64,000 bases of DNA from Paenibacillus nanensis (GTDB lineage: Bacteria > Bacillota > Bacilli > Paenibacillales > Paenibacillaceae). This document shows positions 25,918-35,227 of this stretch, piece after piece. The position numbers were made by a program, and so were the translations under genes. The stretch is from the NCBI RefSeq assembly GCF_003583765.1, contig NZ_QXQA01000017.1, forward strand, positions 62,001-126,000, read 5' to 3'. Numbering within the stretch: the first letter of the stretch is position 1; each line of letters begins with the position of its first letter. The notes below the pieces were generated by a model. The model searched no databases, had not been told where the DNA came from, and worked only from the letters and a program-made list of their open reading frames with translations.

Positions 25918-25966
25918 AACGACCCTATATTCCGCGAAGATCATCACGGATATAAGGCCGTTTTAT
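25918..25966 (-). terminator. Probable terminator of the hypothetical gene at 25996-26592
   Basis: On the minus strand an imperfect stem pairs AACGGCC-TATATCCG with CGGAATATAGGGTCGTT, then TTTTCGTT. The stem has bulges. Confidence 0.45.
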
Positions 25967-25995
25967 AAGGCGCTAGGATGGGGTTCGCTCATTCG

Positions 25996-26592
25996 TTACA
26001 GCTCCAGCTGCAGCATCTCGGATCGAAGCGCCATGAGCCGCTCCTTCGACAATGTAACCGCTTCCTCGTCTTTAGCCTCCAAAGCTTCATGCAGAACGGA
26101 AAGCTCATAATCGAGCTCGTAACGAAGAACGACCGCTCGCTCCTCCGCGCGTTTGGACTGAAACGCCTTGATCATTTCCTCTATCGTGACAAAAGGTTTC
26201 TTCTGATAAATAATGCGATGCTCCATACCTGACACCTCCACAAGTCGTATAATCTCGCCGAACATAATGTTCTCAATGACGATTTGACGATCCTTGATCC
26301 GCTTTACGACCGCATGTCCGCGTGTGTCATTAATCAGCTTTTCCAGCAGTTCAGACAGCTTTTCATCCTTGATGACATAATCGCCCACAATTTTGTACCG
26401 GTTGTTCATGCGTTGGAAATGCAGCTTTACAAGCTTGCGCCCCGTTCGAATCGATACGAGAAACTGCCCCTCCGTTTCGCTCCAATACAAGGAGTACCCT
26501 TCCTGAATAAGATCACGGATGAGATTCTGGATTTGCCGGCGCTCAAAACGCAGCTCCAAATTGCAATATTCGACTTCATAGCTTTTGTTCAC
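25996..26592 (-). CDS. Conserved hypothetical protein
   Basis: 198 residues. GTG start with GGGAGGG 6 bases ahead. No signal peptide or membrane segment; it is rich in Arg, Glu and Leu. The N-terminal part alternates strand-like text (EVEYCNLELRFERRQIQNLI), the middle holds RGHAVVKRIKDRQIVIENIMFGEIIRLVEV, and the last 50 residues look like a coiled helix (ERAVVLRYELDYELSVLHEALEAK). I do not recognise a characterised family. It is a monocistronic gene diverging from the DUF1054 gene. Confidence 0.65.
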   Translation of the reverse strand: MNKSYEVEYCNLELRFERRQIQNLIRDLIQEGYSLYWSETEGQFLVSIRTGRKLVKLHFQRMNNRYKIVGDYVIKDEKLSELLEKLINDTRGHAVVKRIKDRQIVIENIMFGEIIRLVEVSGMEHRIIYQKKPFVTIEEMIKAFQSKRAEERAVVLRYELDYELSVLHEALEAKDEEAVTLSKERLMALRSEMLQLEL

Positions 26593-26766
26593 GGCAATCC
26601 CTCCCTTAATAGTAAACAGTTGACGAAATGTTCTGAAAATTTGTTCTTATCAATATCTTATACTCCATCATATGTTCTGGCAACTTGGATTATTGACTAA
26701 TTTTCCGAGATTGCCGCCCTTTGTTAAACCCGCCTAAAAAACGGGTGAACAAAAACAGGTCGTCTA

Positions 26767-26775
26767 TGTTATAAT
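26767..26775 (+). promoter_or_regulatory. Extended -10 promoter of the DUF1054 gene
   Basis: TGT followed by perfect TATAAT, 51 bases before the ATG. No good -35. Confidence 0.5.
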
Positions 26776-26826
26776 CATTCTAAATTGATATTACCTCTCA
26801 TCAAGATTAGGCGAAGGAGTATTCCG

Positions 26827-27480
26827 ATGACGATAACTTCTACTACACCGTCCGCGTTAGCGGGCTTTACATCAGCGGATTTTGAAGTATTCCAGCTGCA
26901 AGGACTTGAGGAACGCATGCAAGGCATTCAAACGCTGATCCAGCCTAAATTCCGCGGGATTGGAGAACGATTGACAGCGGAGCTTGCGCCGCTGGCAGGC
27001 AAAGAGATGTTTCTGCATATCGCCAGGCACGCGCGCCGCAAGGTGAATCCGCCCAAGGATACTTGGCTTGCGATCTGCGATAACAAGCGAGGCTATAAAG
27101 CGTATCCCCATTTCCAGTTGGGCTTGTTCGACGACCACCTGTTCCTGTGGCTTGCTCTCATCTACGAGGTGCCGAACAAAAAGAACATCGCCGCAGGCTT
27201 ACTGAACAATCTGGACGAGCTGACCGCCGCCGTACCGCAAGATTATGTGCTGTCTATGGATCATATGAAAAAAGATTGCTCGAACGTCCGCGACATGTCG
27301 GATACGGACTGGGAAGCGGCTCTCATCCGGTTCCGCGACGTGCAAAAGGCGGAGCTTCTGATCGGCCGCCACATCAAGGCCGACGATCCGCTGCTTCACA
27401 ATGGCGATGCTTTGCTTCAGTTCGCGGCAGCGACTTACGAACAGCTTATGCCGATCTACAGGCTTGCATGTTCCTATTAG
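26827..27480 (+). CDS. DUF1054 family protein (YktB-like)
   Basis: 217 residues from ATG 26827 (GAAGGAG 7 bases before). Matches the YktB/DUF1054 pattern I know: GFTSADFEVFQLQGLEERM at the start, IQPKFRGIGERL, HIARHARRKVNPPKDTW, and PHFQLGLFDDHLFLWL. Cytosolic, with no known function. Single gene ending in a strong hairpin. Confidence 0.85.
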   Translation: MTITSTTPSALAGFTSADFEVFQLQGLEERMQGIQTLIQPKFRGIGERLTAELAPLAGKEMFLHIARHARRKVNPPKDTWLAICDNKRGYKAYPHFQLGLFDDHLFLWLALIYEVPNKKNIAAGLLNNLDELTAAVPQDYVLSMDHMKKDCSNVRDMSDTDWEAALIRFRDVQKAELLIGRHIKADDPLLHNGDALLQFAAATYEQLMPIYRLACSY

Positions 27481-27490
27481 CACGAAAACG

Positions 27491-27537
27491 AAGGCCTTGT
27501 TCGCGGATCGCAAATCCGCGAGCAAGGCCTTCTCTTT
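27491..27537. terminator. Bidirectional terminator between the DUF1054 gene and the RND pump
   Basis: AAGGCCTTG-TTCGCGGAT pairs with ATCCGCGAGCAAGGCCTT around a 5-base loop, with T-rich sequence on both sides. Confidence 0.9.
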
Positions 27538-27538
27538 T

Positions 27539-30500
27539 CTACTCCAATGCAACGGCAGCTTCAGCTGAGCCTTGTGTCATTTGCGCCTTTCTTTCCTTCC
27601 GCGACTTGCGGAAGAACAGCAGCTCATAGACGCACGGCACGATAATCAGCGTCAGGAGCGTCGCAGCCGCCAGACCGCCGATCACTACGATCGCAAGGCT
27701 TTGCGAGACGATGCTGCCCGATTCATGGCTTCCGAACACGAGCGGAAGCATCGCGCAGATCGTGGCCAGCGCCGTCATCACGATCGGCCGCATTCTGGTT
27801 GCCGCCGCTTCGACAAGCGCGTCGCGCACGCTCATCGTCTGTTCGTTCTGCTTCACGCGGTCGATCAGCACGATCGCGTTCGTTACGACGATGCCGATCA
27901 GCATGAGCGCGCCGAACATCGCCGTAAAGTCGGGCGTTACGCCGGATACGAGAAGACCCGTTACCGCGCCGATTGCGGCCAGCGGAAGCGAAATCATGAT
28001 GGCCAGCGGCGCTCGTAATGTTTTGAACGTGAGCACCATGATCAGATAAACAATGCCGATGGAAATAAGCGCGGTCATTCCTAAATCCGCGAAATCCTCC
28101 ATTTGCTCCGCAGACGCCCCGCCTACCAAAATTTCCACTCCGTCCGGAAGCTCGATGCCGTCAATCGCTTTCGTTATTTCGTCTCCCACAACGGACAGCT
28201 TTTTCGGATCGGCGCTCGCCGTCACGCGAATGTACGTCTCCCCGTCTTTATGATAAGCAAGCGCGGCTTGCTCCGTTTTCGTCAGCTTCGCAATATCCGT
28301 GACGGCTTTCGGACCCGCGTCCGTCATGACCGTTAATCCGGCAAGCTCCGCTTCCGAGCCCGGACTTGCGACAGGCTGAAGCATAACCGGCGTCTCTTCG
28401 CCCTCCACCTTGATCTGGCCGATCGGCATCGGATTCAATAAGCTATGCAATTGCATCGCGACTTCTTCGCCTCTCGCCAGCTCCGGATCCAGCTCAAACG
28501 TGTAGACGGGCTTCATTTCTTCCTGATTGCTTTCTACTTTCAGCACGCCATCGATGCCCGAGACCGCGTCTGCGGCTTTCCGGGCCGCCTCCGACAGCAT
28601 TTCTTCATCCTCGCCCGTAACATCCATATAGATCGTAGAAGAGCCTCCGCCCATCATCAAATCTACGGCGTTCGCCTGCAGGTCCGCATCGCTGAACTGA
28701 GCTTTTTGCCCGCGCACCGCCTCCATGAAGCTTTCCGCGTCCGCGCCTTCCTTCATATCGACGATGTAGCTCACGAGAGTAGGCGATACGATCGACCCGA
28801 ACTCCGCATTTTCCGAGCTGTTGCCCAGCGTCATCATGACCCACTCTACGTCATCACGTTCCGTTATGAAGCGCTCGAGCGTCTCTCCGCCCTTCAACAC
28901 TTCCTCATATGGCGCGTCGCTGGGGAACTGCATCTCGACGCTGACATTCTCCGCGCTCGATGAATCAAGCGCGCCTTTCGGCATGGCGATGTAAGCGCCG
29001 ACGGAACCGATCAGCAGCACAACGGAGAGGGTAAGCGGGAGCCATTTATGCTTCAAGCACCAGGCAACGAATGCCGAGAAGCGTGGCGAGCCTTTGTGCC
29101 CCGCTTCCTTCGTTCCTTTCAGCAGGATGGCGCTTAGGAGCGGCACGACGGTCAGGGCGACGACGAGCGACGCTAGGAGCGAATACGTAACCGTCAAGGC
29201 GAAAGGCAGCAGGAAGTCTTGAAGGGAGCCTCGCAGCAATCCCATCGGCAGGAACACGGCAACCGTAACGATCGTCGAGGACGTAATCGCAGACGCCACT
29301 TCCTTCGTCGCGTCCGTCACCAGCTTAACCGAAAACGATTCGCGCTGCAGTCTGCGGTATATATTTTCGATAACGACGATACTATCGTCGACCAGACGTC
29401 CAACGGCAACCGCAACGCCGCCGAGCGTAATAATGTTAAGCGATACGCCGGACAGCTGCAGCAGATAGAGCGTAATGCCGAGCGACAGCGGAATGGACAC
29501 GATCGTAACAAGCGTCGCTTTCACATTCCGCATGAAGAGCAGAATGACGATCGTCGCGAAAAGCGCGCCAAGCAGCACCTCGCGCAGCATGCTGTTCACG
29601 GATTGCACGACGGATTCCGACGTGCTGATCAGCACATCCGCCTCAACCGCCGAATCGCTTTCGTTCAATTCAGCCACCTTCTCTTCAATTCGCTCCCCGA
29701 CCGCGACGGCGTTTGCGTCAGCAGCTTTGGAGACCGTCATCATGACAGCGTCTTTGCCGTTCATTCGGCTTACGCTTTCCTGATTGCTGCTCACTTGCAC
29801 GTCCGCTACGTCCGCCAGCGTTACGCCAGGCGCTACAGGCAGCGATTTTAACGTCTCCATATCCGTAATGTCATCGACCAGATTTACATTGGCGGCTGCT
29901 CCGTCAACGATTTGCGCGCCAAGCGAGGCGGAGACGCCTCTTCCTTGCAGCACGCCCATTAACGATTGAACGGGCACCCCAGCTGTTTGAAGCTTTTCGG
30001 CGTCAGGCTGCACGGTAACGATTGTCTCAGAACGGCCGGAGACGGAAATTTGACCCGCGCCTTCGATCGCCTTCAGTTCGCTCACGATGAGATCGAGCTT
30101 CGCTTCCTTCTCCTGTCTGCTTAGCTCTTCCTCCAATGAAACGGACACCCAGCCGATCGGAATCATCGACGTATTTAGCTGCGTCACAAACGGCTTCATC
30201 ACATTCGAAGGCAGCGGCACTCCCGCAATCGCGCTTTCGATCTCCGTTTTCGCTTCCTTCATATTTGTCTTGGAATCGAAATTGACGGTGACTTGCGAAT
30301 AGCCGTCTCCCGTTGTCGAGAACATCGACGTTTTCCCTTTGACGAACATAACCGCTTCCTCCAGCGGGTTCGTTACCTGCTTCTCCATTGCGCCGGCGCT
30401 GCTGCCTTGGCCGATCGCGGTAATGACGACCTGCGGATTATCCGCGGAAGGCAGAAACTCCATCGGCAGCCTAAAATAACTCATCGCGCCCATTGCGAGC

Positions 30501-30565
30501 GCCATTACGACCAGCAAGATGATGGCCGCTTTGTTCCGGAATGACCATTCTGTCACTTTGTTCAT
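27539..30565 (-). CDS. RND-family efflux transporter (SwrC/AcrB-like)
   Basis: 1008 residues, 12 predicted membrane segments: one at 12-30, clusters at about 335-500 and 840-990, with two large external loops between. The proton-relay acidic pair is present in GRLVDDSIVVIENIYRR. N-terminus NKAAIILLVVMALAMGAMSYFRLPMEFLP is typical of the hydrophobe/amphiphile exporters. B. subtilis SwrC (YerP), which exports surfactin, is the closest known type. No periplasmic adaptor gene is adjacent, as for SwrC, so it probably acts alone in this single-membrane cell. ATG 30565 is preferred over the GTG at 30568. Substrate unknown. Confidence 0.92.
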   Translation of the reverse strand: MNKVTEWSFRNKAAIILLVVMALAMGAMSYFRLPMEFLPSADNPQVVITAIGQGSSAGAMEKQVTNPLEEAVMFVKGKTSMFSTTGDGYSQVTVNFDSKTNMKEAKTEIESAIAGVPLPSNVMKPFVTQLNTSMIPIGWVSVSLEEELSRQEKEAKLDLIVSELKAIEGAGQISVSGRSETIVTVQPDAEKLQTAGVPVQSLMGVLQGRGVSASLGAQIVDGAAANVNLVDDITDMETLKSLPVAPGVTLADVADVQVSSNQESVSRMNGKDAVMMTVSKAADANAVAVGERIEEKVAELNESDSAVEADVLISTSESVVQSVNSMLREVLLGALFATIVILLFMRNVKATLVTIVSIPLSLGITLYLLQLSGVSLNIITLGGVAVAVGRLVDDSIVVIENIYRRLQRESFSVKLVTDATKEVASAITSSTIVTVAVFLPMGLLRGSLQDFLLPFALTVTYSLLASLVVALTVVPLLSAILLKGTKEAGHKGSPRFSAFVAWCLKHKWLPLTLSVVLLIGSVGAYIAMPKGALDSSSAENVSVEMQFPSDAPYEEVLKGGETLERFITERDDVEWVMMTLGNSSENAEFGSIVSPTLVSYIVDMKEGADAESFMEAVRGQKAQFSDADLQANAVDLMMGGGSSTIYMDVTGEDEEMLSEAARKAADAVSGIDGVLKVESNQEEMKPVYTFELDPELARGEEVAMQLHSLLNPMPIGQIKVEGEETPVMLQPVASPGSEAELAGLTVMTDAGPKAVTDIAKLTKTEQAALAYHKDGETYIRVTASADPKKLSVVGDEITKAIDGIELPDGVEILVGGASAEQMEDFADLGMTALISIGIVYLIMVLTFKTLRAPLAIMISLPLAAIGAVTGLLVSGVTPDFTAMFGALMLIGIVVTNAIVLIDRVKQNEQTMSVRDALVEAAATRMRPIVMTALATICAMLPLVFGSHESGSIVSQSLAIVVIGGLAAATLLTLIIVPCVYELLFFRKSRKERKAQMTQGSAEAAVALE

Positions 30566-30789
30566 CACTTTCTCTCAAGCTCCTTATCCACTTAGTCTCT
30601 TTGTCTATCCCATCATAAAGGCTGGAAGAAGCTCGGAAAAACGTCTGAGGTCTGTATTTCAACCTCATCGCAAGGCGGAAGACGTCTACGACTTAAGACG
30701 GGCAGCGTCCAAGGAGAAGGAAACCATAGGAGGACGTCGAATTGGGAAGGAGTCTAAGCTGCCGACCAATCAATGACAGGGGTGACGAA

Positions 30790-31356
30790 ATGGATTTTGC
30801 GAGTTTGGTAGGCGAACGTGTGCGGTTACAGCCCCTTAAGCTCGAGCATGCTGAAGCATTATTCGAATGTTCAAGATCGCCGCTTATATGGGAGAACCTC
30901 CCTCTAACCATTCATAACGAGACGGAAATGCGGGATTTTGTACAGGCGGCATTAACCGCGAGAGAGAGCGGCGAGTCGTTTCCGTATGCGGTGTATGACA
31001 AGAAGCTGGATCGATTGGTCGGGACAACCCGGTACTTAAGAATATCGAAGCCCAATCGGAATTTAAATATCGGGTGGACCTGGTATACGCCTGACGTGTG
31101 GCGAACGATGGTCAATACGGAGTGCAAATATTTGCTTCTGAAAAACGCGTTCGAGACATGGAAAGCAGTCCGCGTCGAATTGATTACAACGACGACGCAT
31201 AGCAGGTCGCAGGCCGCAATCGAACGTCTCGGGGCGAAAAAGGAAGGCGTGCTGCGAAAAAAATACAATGGGCTCGATTATGTCGTGTACAGCATCTTGG
31301 ACGAGGAGTGGCCCGAAGCGGAGCGGCGCCTTCTCGGAATGCTGCAGCGCAGCTAA
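30790..31356 (+). CDS. GNAT family N-acetyltransferase (RimJ/RimL type)
   Basis: 188 residues. One GNAT domain of the RimJ/RimL type: ERVRLQPLKLEHAEALFE at the start, the acetyl-CoA loop region around NLNIGWTWYTPDVWRTMVN, THSRSQAAIERLGAKKEGVLRKK at the C-terminal half. Substrate unknown. ATG 30790 has AGGGG before it. A TTG at 30742 preceded by a perfect AGGAGG 8 bases away would add 16 residues and cannot be excluded. The 220 bases before it hold no other gene. Confidence 0.85.
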   Translation: MDFASLVGERVRLQPLKLEHAEALFECSRSPLIWENLPLTIHNETEMRDFVQAALTARESGESFPYAVYDKKLDRLVGTTRYLRISKPNRNLNIGWTWYTPDVWRTMVNTECKYLLLKNAFETWKAVRVELITTTTHSRSQAAIERLGAKKEGVLRKKYNGLDYVVYSILDEEWPEAERRLLGMLQRS

Positions 31357-31357
31357 A

Positions 31358-31389
31358 AAAGACGCGAAGCCGGCCGCTTCGCGTCTTTC
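31358..31389. terminator. Bidirectional terminator between the GNAT and MFS genes
   Basis: AAAGACGCGAAGC and GCTTCGCGTCTTT form a 13-bp stem with loop CGGCC; A and T runs flank it. Confidence 0.9.
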
Positions 31390-31391
31390 TA

Positions 31392-32585
31392 TTAGGATTC
31401 GTTCGTTAGAGCCTGCTGCCCTTGCTCCTTTGCGTCCAGCCGCCGGAACTGCAGGACGAGCAGCAGAGCCGCCACGCACAGGATGCCGCCGATCAAATAC
31501 GGCAATCCAAGCTGCACCGTAAACAGCATCGATCCCAGCAGCGGCCCCGCGATTCTTCCCAGGCTGTCCATCGACGAGCTGAGTCCCGACGCGACGCCCT
31601 GGCCGACTTTTGTTTTTTGCGTAATGAGCGAAGTGACGCAAGGGCGGATGAGCGCGTTGCCGATCCCGAAAATCGCAAGCGACATGATCGCCCACCATAA
31701 AGAATGCGCGAACAGCAGCAGGAAAAATCCTAGCGCCGATACGATCAATCCGATCACGATGTACTTGGTCTCCTCGCCTTTTTTAATTCTCCGTCTGACA
31801 ACGCCGCCTTGCACTAGCGCCCCGACTAAGCCGCATACAAAAAAGAGCAGACCGACTTGAAGCGGCGTTACGTCGAACCGTTTCATCCCGAAGAACTGAA
31901 GCGTCGCCTCCATGCCGGCAAGCGTAAACGTTACAAAAAACGCGAGCACGTACAAATATTTGAGCGGACCTTGGAAAGCGGTCCAGCGGGAAACCCGCTT
32001 CTCGCTCGTCTTTCTGCGCTTCTCCGGAGGAAGCGATTCCTTCAGCTTCCAAGAAGCAAGCGCAAAGGTGATCAGGGCTAACGCAGAAGCCGCATAGAAC
32101 GGCGTCTGCAGCGATATGACGCTGAGCAAGCCGCCGAAGCCAGGGCCTAACGTAAAGCCCAGTCCGATGGACATCCCGACGAGCCCCATTCCCTTTGTCC
32201 GCTGATCGGGCGGCGTAATATCCGCGACATAAGCGACGATAACGGAGGCGACCGCTCCCGAAAATAATCCGCCTAGCGCGCGGGACAAATACATAAGCGT
32301 CAGATTATCCCCCGCGAGTCCGAATAGCAGGAAGCTCGCCGAGAAACCGATAAGTCCGGTCAAAATAATCGGTCTCCTGCCGAGCCTGTCCGACCAAGTG
32401 CCCCAGAACGGAGACAGAATAAAGGAAATCGCCGAGTAGAGCGCCAGCATCCTCCCCGTGTGCAGCTCCGCGCCGCTAGGATCCGCTTCTTGAATAATTT
32501 CCGGCATAACCGGGATGATAATGCCGAACCCTATAAACGTAATCATTAGTATCGCCATAACAATGGCAAGACGTGTATCTTTCAT
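31392..32585 (-). CDS. MFS transporter, DHA1 drug-exporter type
   Basis: 397 residues with 12 hydrophobic segments. The motif A loop reads GTWSDRLGRRPIIL (between segments 2 and 3) and the antiporter motif C reads GLGFTLGPGFGG in segment 5, both marks of proton-drug antiporters in the Tet/Bmr group. Start ATG after GGAGGGATC. Monocistronic; the substrate cannot be told from sequence. Confidence 0.9.
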   Translation of the reverse strand: MKDTRLAIVMAILMITFIGFGIIIPVMPEIIQEADPSGAELHTGRMLALYSAISFILSPFWGTWSDRLGRRPIILTGLIGFSASFLLFGLAGDNLTLMYLSRALGGLFSGAVASVIVAYVADITPPDQRTKGMGLVGMSIGLGFTLGPGFGGLLSVISLQTPFYAASALALITFALASWKLKESLPPEKRRKTSEKRVSRWTAFQGPLKYLYVLAFFVTFTLAGMEATLQFFGMKRFDVTPLQVGLLFFVCGLVGALVQGGVVRRRIKKGEETKYIVIGLIVSALGFFLLLFAHSLWWAIMSLAIFGIGNALIRPCVTSLITQKTKVGQGVASGLSSSMDSLGRIAGPLLGSMLFTVQLGLPYLIGGILCVAALLLVLQFRRLDAKEQGQQALTNES

Positions 32586-32701
32586 GCTGAGATCCCTCCA
32601 CCAAACTATCGTACCATAAGTTGAAACAAGCCATGTTTGAACAATTCAAGAACAAATGCTTTAAGCGGCTTTGCCGCCTATCGAAGCGGCGAATAATCCG
32701 C

Positions 32702-32729
32702 TTGCATTCCCCCTTGTTTTTGTTATACT
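32702..32729 (+). promoter_or_regulatory. Promoter of speA
   Basis: TTGCAT (32702-32707), 16-base spacer, TATACT (32724-32729) with an upstream TG for an extended -10. Confidence 0.6.
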
Positions 32730-32771
32730 CTACTTTGTTTGTACATCTCATGAAAGGCAGGGATGATAGCG

Positions 32772-34241
32772 ATGGACCATACAAAAACCCCGCTCTTCAC
32801 TGCGCTTCGCAAGCACGCGGAGCAGAATCCCGTTCAATTCCACATCCCGGGACACAAGAAAGGCATAGGAAGCGACTCCGAGTTTCGTGAATTTATCGGC
32901 GACAACGCGATGTCGATCGATCTCATAAATATAGCGCCTCTTGATGACCTGCATCAGCCGACGGGCGTAATCGAGGAAGCTCAGAAGCTTGCCGCGGACG
33001 CTTTCGGTTCCGATTACACGTATTTCTCGGTACAAGGCACCAGCGGCGCCATCATGACCATGATCATGTCGGTTTGCGTGCCCGGCGATAAAATTATCGT
33101 TCCGCGCAACGTACATAAATCGGTCATGTCCGCCATTATTTTCGCGGGCGCCAGACCTGTCTTCATCTCGCCGGCGCGCGATAACAAGCTCGGCATTGAC
33201 CACGGCATTACGACCCGCTCGGTACGCAAAGCGCTGGAGAAGCATCCGGACGCGAAAGCGGTGCTGGTCATCAACCCGACTTACTTCGGCATTTGCGCGA
33301 ATTTGAAAGAAATCGTAGATCTCGTCCACAGCTACGATATACCGGTATTGGTCGACGAAGCGCATGGCGTGCTTATTCACTTCCACGACAAGCTGCCGAT
33401 GTCGGCGATGCAAGCCGGCGCCGATATGGCGGCGACAAGCGTGCATAAGCTTGGCGGTTCGATGACGCAAAGCTCTGTGCTCAACGTCCGCAAAGGGCTT
33501 ATTAATCCGCAGCGCGTCCAAACCGTGATCAGCATGCTGACGACGACGTCCACTTCTTATATCTTGCTTGCGTCGCTGGATACTTCCCGCCGCAATTTGG
33601 CCTTAAACGGCCGTGATATCGCGGAGAGAGCCATCGCGCTTGCGCACAGCGCCCGGCAGCAAATTAATGAAATTCCGGGTCTGTACTGCTTCGGCGAAGA
33701 TATTCTCGGCGACGAGGCGACCTACGACTATGATCCGACCAAAGTTACCGTTCATGTCCGCCATCTCGGCATTACCGGCTACGAAACCGAGAATTGGCTC
33801 CGCGAGCATTATAACGTAGAAATCGAACTAAGCGACATGTATAACATTCTTTGCTTAGTTACGCCTGGCGATACCTATGACACCGTCGCAAAATTAGTGG
33901 AGGCGCTGAAAGGCTTATCCGAGGCTTTCTATGAAGGCGCTGAATCGAGAGAGCTTGTTGTGAAAATTCCGGATATCCCTCAGCTTTCGCTTACGCCGCG
34001 CGACGCTTTTTACGGTGAAACGGAGGTTATCCCGTTCAAGGAATCCGCAGGCCGCATTATCGCGGAGTTTATTTATGTTTATCCGCCGGGCATTCCGATC
34101 CTGCTCCCGGGCGAAGTCATCTCGCAAAAAAATATCGATTACATCGTCGATCATGTAGAGGTCGGCCTTCCGGTGAAGGGACCTGAAGACCGCAGCATCG
34201 AATTCGTCAAAGTAATCGTGGAAGAATCGGCGATTTCCTAA
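32772..34241 (+). CDS. speA: Arginine decarboxylase, Orn/Lys/Arg group (SpeA)
   Basis: 489 residues; B. subtilis SpeA has 490 and the same wording in long blocks. PLP-dependent fold type I enzyme of polyamine synthesis: arginine to agmatine. Motifs: VQFHIPGHKKG, FSVQGTSGAIMTMIM, VDEAHGV (PLP-pyridine Asp) and the PLP Lys in TSVHKLGGSMTQSS. The C-terminal domain has PPGIPILLPGE. ATG 32772 is preferred to the in-frame ATG at 32763, because AGGG lies 10 bases before the former and 1 before the latter. Lysine or ornithine as substrate is possible. Confidence 0.93.
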   Translation: MDHTKTPLFTALRKHAEQNPVQFHIPGHKKGIGSDSEFREFIGDNAMSIDLINIAPLDDLHQPTGVIEEAQKLAADAFGSDYTYFSVQGTSGAIMTMIMSVCVPGDKIIVPRNVHKSVMSAIIFAGARPVFISPARDNKLGIDHGITTRSVRKALEKHPDAKAVLVINPTYFGICANLKEIVDLVHSYDIPVLVDEAHGVLIHFHDKLPMSAMQAGADMAATSVHKLGGSMTQSSVLNVRKGLINPQRVQTVISMLTTTSTSYILLASLDTSRRNLALNGRDIAERAIALAHSARQQINEIPGLYCFGEDILGDEATYDYDPTKVTVHVRHLGITGYETENWLREHYNVEIELSDMYNILCLVTPGDTYDTVAKLVEALKGLSEAFYEGAESRELVVKIPDIPQLSLTPRDAFYGETEVIPFKESAGRIIAEFIYVYPPGIPILLPGEVISQKNIDYIVDHVEVGLPVKGPEDRSIEFVKVIVEESAIS

Positions 34242-34304
34242 ATGCGCTCAATCAGTTGTAAACAATTCCAGCCCATGTTAAGATGACGCTGGAGGTGTTT
34301 GGCG

Positions 34305-34721
34305 ATGAGTCAGAGTGCTTATATTAAGCTGGTTGCAGGCTCCAAAAACCAAGATATAACGCTTCAGGACGTCCAGGATGCGCTTCACCGTTACCGTGAA
34401 CAAACCTCTCGAACCGGCGAGCAGCTCGGCTGGGATTACGAGAGAGCCGCGTTCCCCTATACGATCGAATCCAAAGGGGATGAGCGGTGGTTCTACTTGA
34501 AAGGCATCACGTCGCAATACAAACACATCATTATGGGAATCGGTGAAACGGCCAGCGTAAGCGGGGAACCCGCAAAATGCGTCCAGGTCGTGCTTCCCGA
34601 CGAATCCACGCACGGCGACAAATCTAAGGCGAACGAGCTGTGCAAGTACATCGCCAAGTCATGGCTTGCTGAGCTCACGATGTTTAACGGCAGAACGGTC
34701 TACTACAATCCGAGAAAATAA
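34305..34721 (+). CDS. DUF1885-like conserved protein
   Basis: 138 residues, cytosolic. MSQSAYIKLVAGSKNQD, HRYREQTSRTGEQLGWDYE, KCVQVVLPDESTHGDKSKANELCKYIAKS and FNGRTVYYNPRK match my memory of the DUF1885 family of Bacillales, whose role is unknown. GGAGGTG is 7 bases before the ATG. It lies 63 bases after speA with no terminator visible between, so it may be co-transcribed with speA. Confidence 0.75.
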   Translation: MSQSAYIKLVAGSKNQDITLQDVQDALHRYREQTSRTGEQLGWDYERAAFPYTIESKGDERWFYLKGITSQYKHIIMGIGETASVSGEPAKCVQVVLPDESTHGDKSKANELCKYIAKSWLAELTMFNGRTVYYNPRK

Positions 34722-34768
34722 GAAAAGGGGCTCCCGGTCCGGCATTGCTGCCGTTCAGGGGGCCCCTC
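34720..34768 (-). terminator. Terminator of the DUF1292 gene
   Basis: AGGGGCtCCC and its partner GGGGGCCCCT form a long stem with an inner GCCGGACC/GGCAGC arm. On the minus strand it is followed by TTTTCTTATTTT. Confidence 0.75.
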
Positions 34769-34791
34769 GTCATGTCACATGAAAAACGGGA

Positions 34792-35109
34792 TTATTCTTT
34801 ACCTTCGTTCTCCGTGCGAGCGATTTCTTCGTAGATCGCGGCTACGCGGTCCCATTCCTCGTCGTCCTCGATGCCGACCAGGAACGCTTCTTCGTTCTCT
34901 TCTTCAATGCGGAAAATAACGCCGTCTTGCTCAGGATCCTGACGATCAAGCAGGACTGCATATACATTATCTTCGGATTCGAAGGTGTAGACCATTACCA
35001 TCTCGCGCTCTTCGCCTTCATCGTTTGTTACGATAAACACATGCTCTTCATGCTCATGATCATGTCCACAACCGCAATTCTCGCCGTGCTCATGGTTATG
35101 CTCGCTCAT
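34792..35109 (-). CDS. DUF1292 family protein with His/Cys-rich N-terminus (YrzB-like)
   Basis: 105 residues, very acidic. Residues about 24-100 are the DUF1292 domain (VFIVTNDEGEEREMVMVYTFES, YAVLLDRQDPEQDGVIFRI). The first 23 residues hold nine His and two Cys in an HxH pattern around NCGCGHDH, an obvious candidate for zinc or nickel binding. B. subtilis YrzB is the related protein, without this extension as far as I recall. Function unknown. Confidence 0.85.
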   Translation of the reverse strand: MSEHNHEHGENCGCGHDHEHEEHVFIVTNDEGEEREMVMVYTFESEDNVYAVLLDRQDPEQDGVIFRIEEENEEAFLVGIEDDEEWDRVAAIYEEIARTENEGKE

Positions 35110-35184
35110 GTTTGTTACCCCATTTCAATTAGTTAAAATGCTACGAGCCCATCGTACCATGTCGGGCTATTTGCGGTCAAACGA

Positions 35185-35210
35185 AAGACCCCGCTATTCA
35201 TCGGGGTCCG
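35185..35210 (-). terminator. Terminator of the copper amine oxidase-like domain protein
   Basis: GGACCCCG and CGGGGTC stem with an 8-base loop; T-rich sequence follows on both strands. Confidence 0.65.
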
Positions 35211-35227
35211 TCTTTTCATTTACGCGA

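Noticed and set aside
30569..30789. Possible small gene or riboswitch in the 220-base gap before the GNAT gene
   Set aside because: Several GACGTC-like words occur but there is no convincing structure or ORF other than the possible TTG start noted above.
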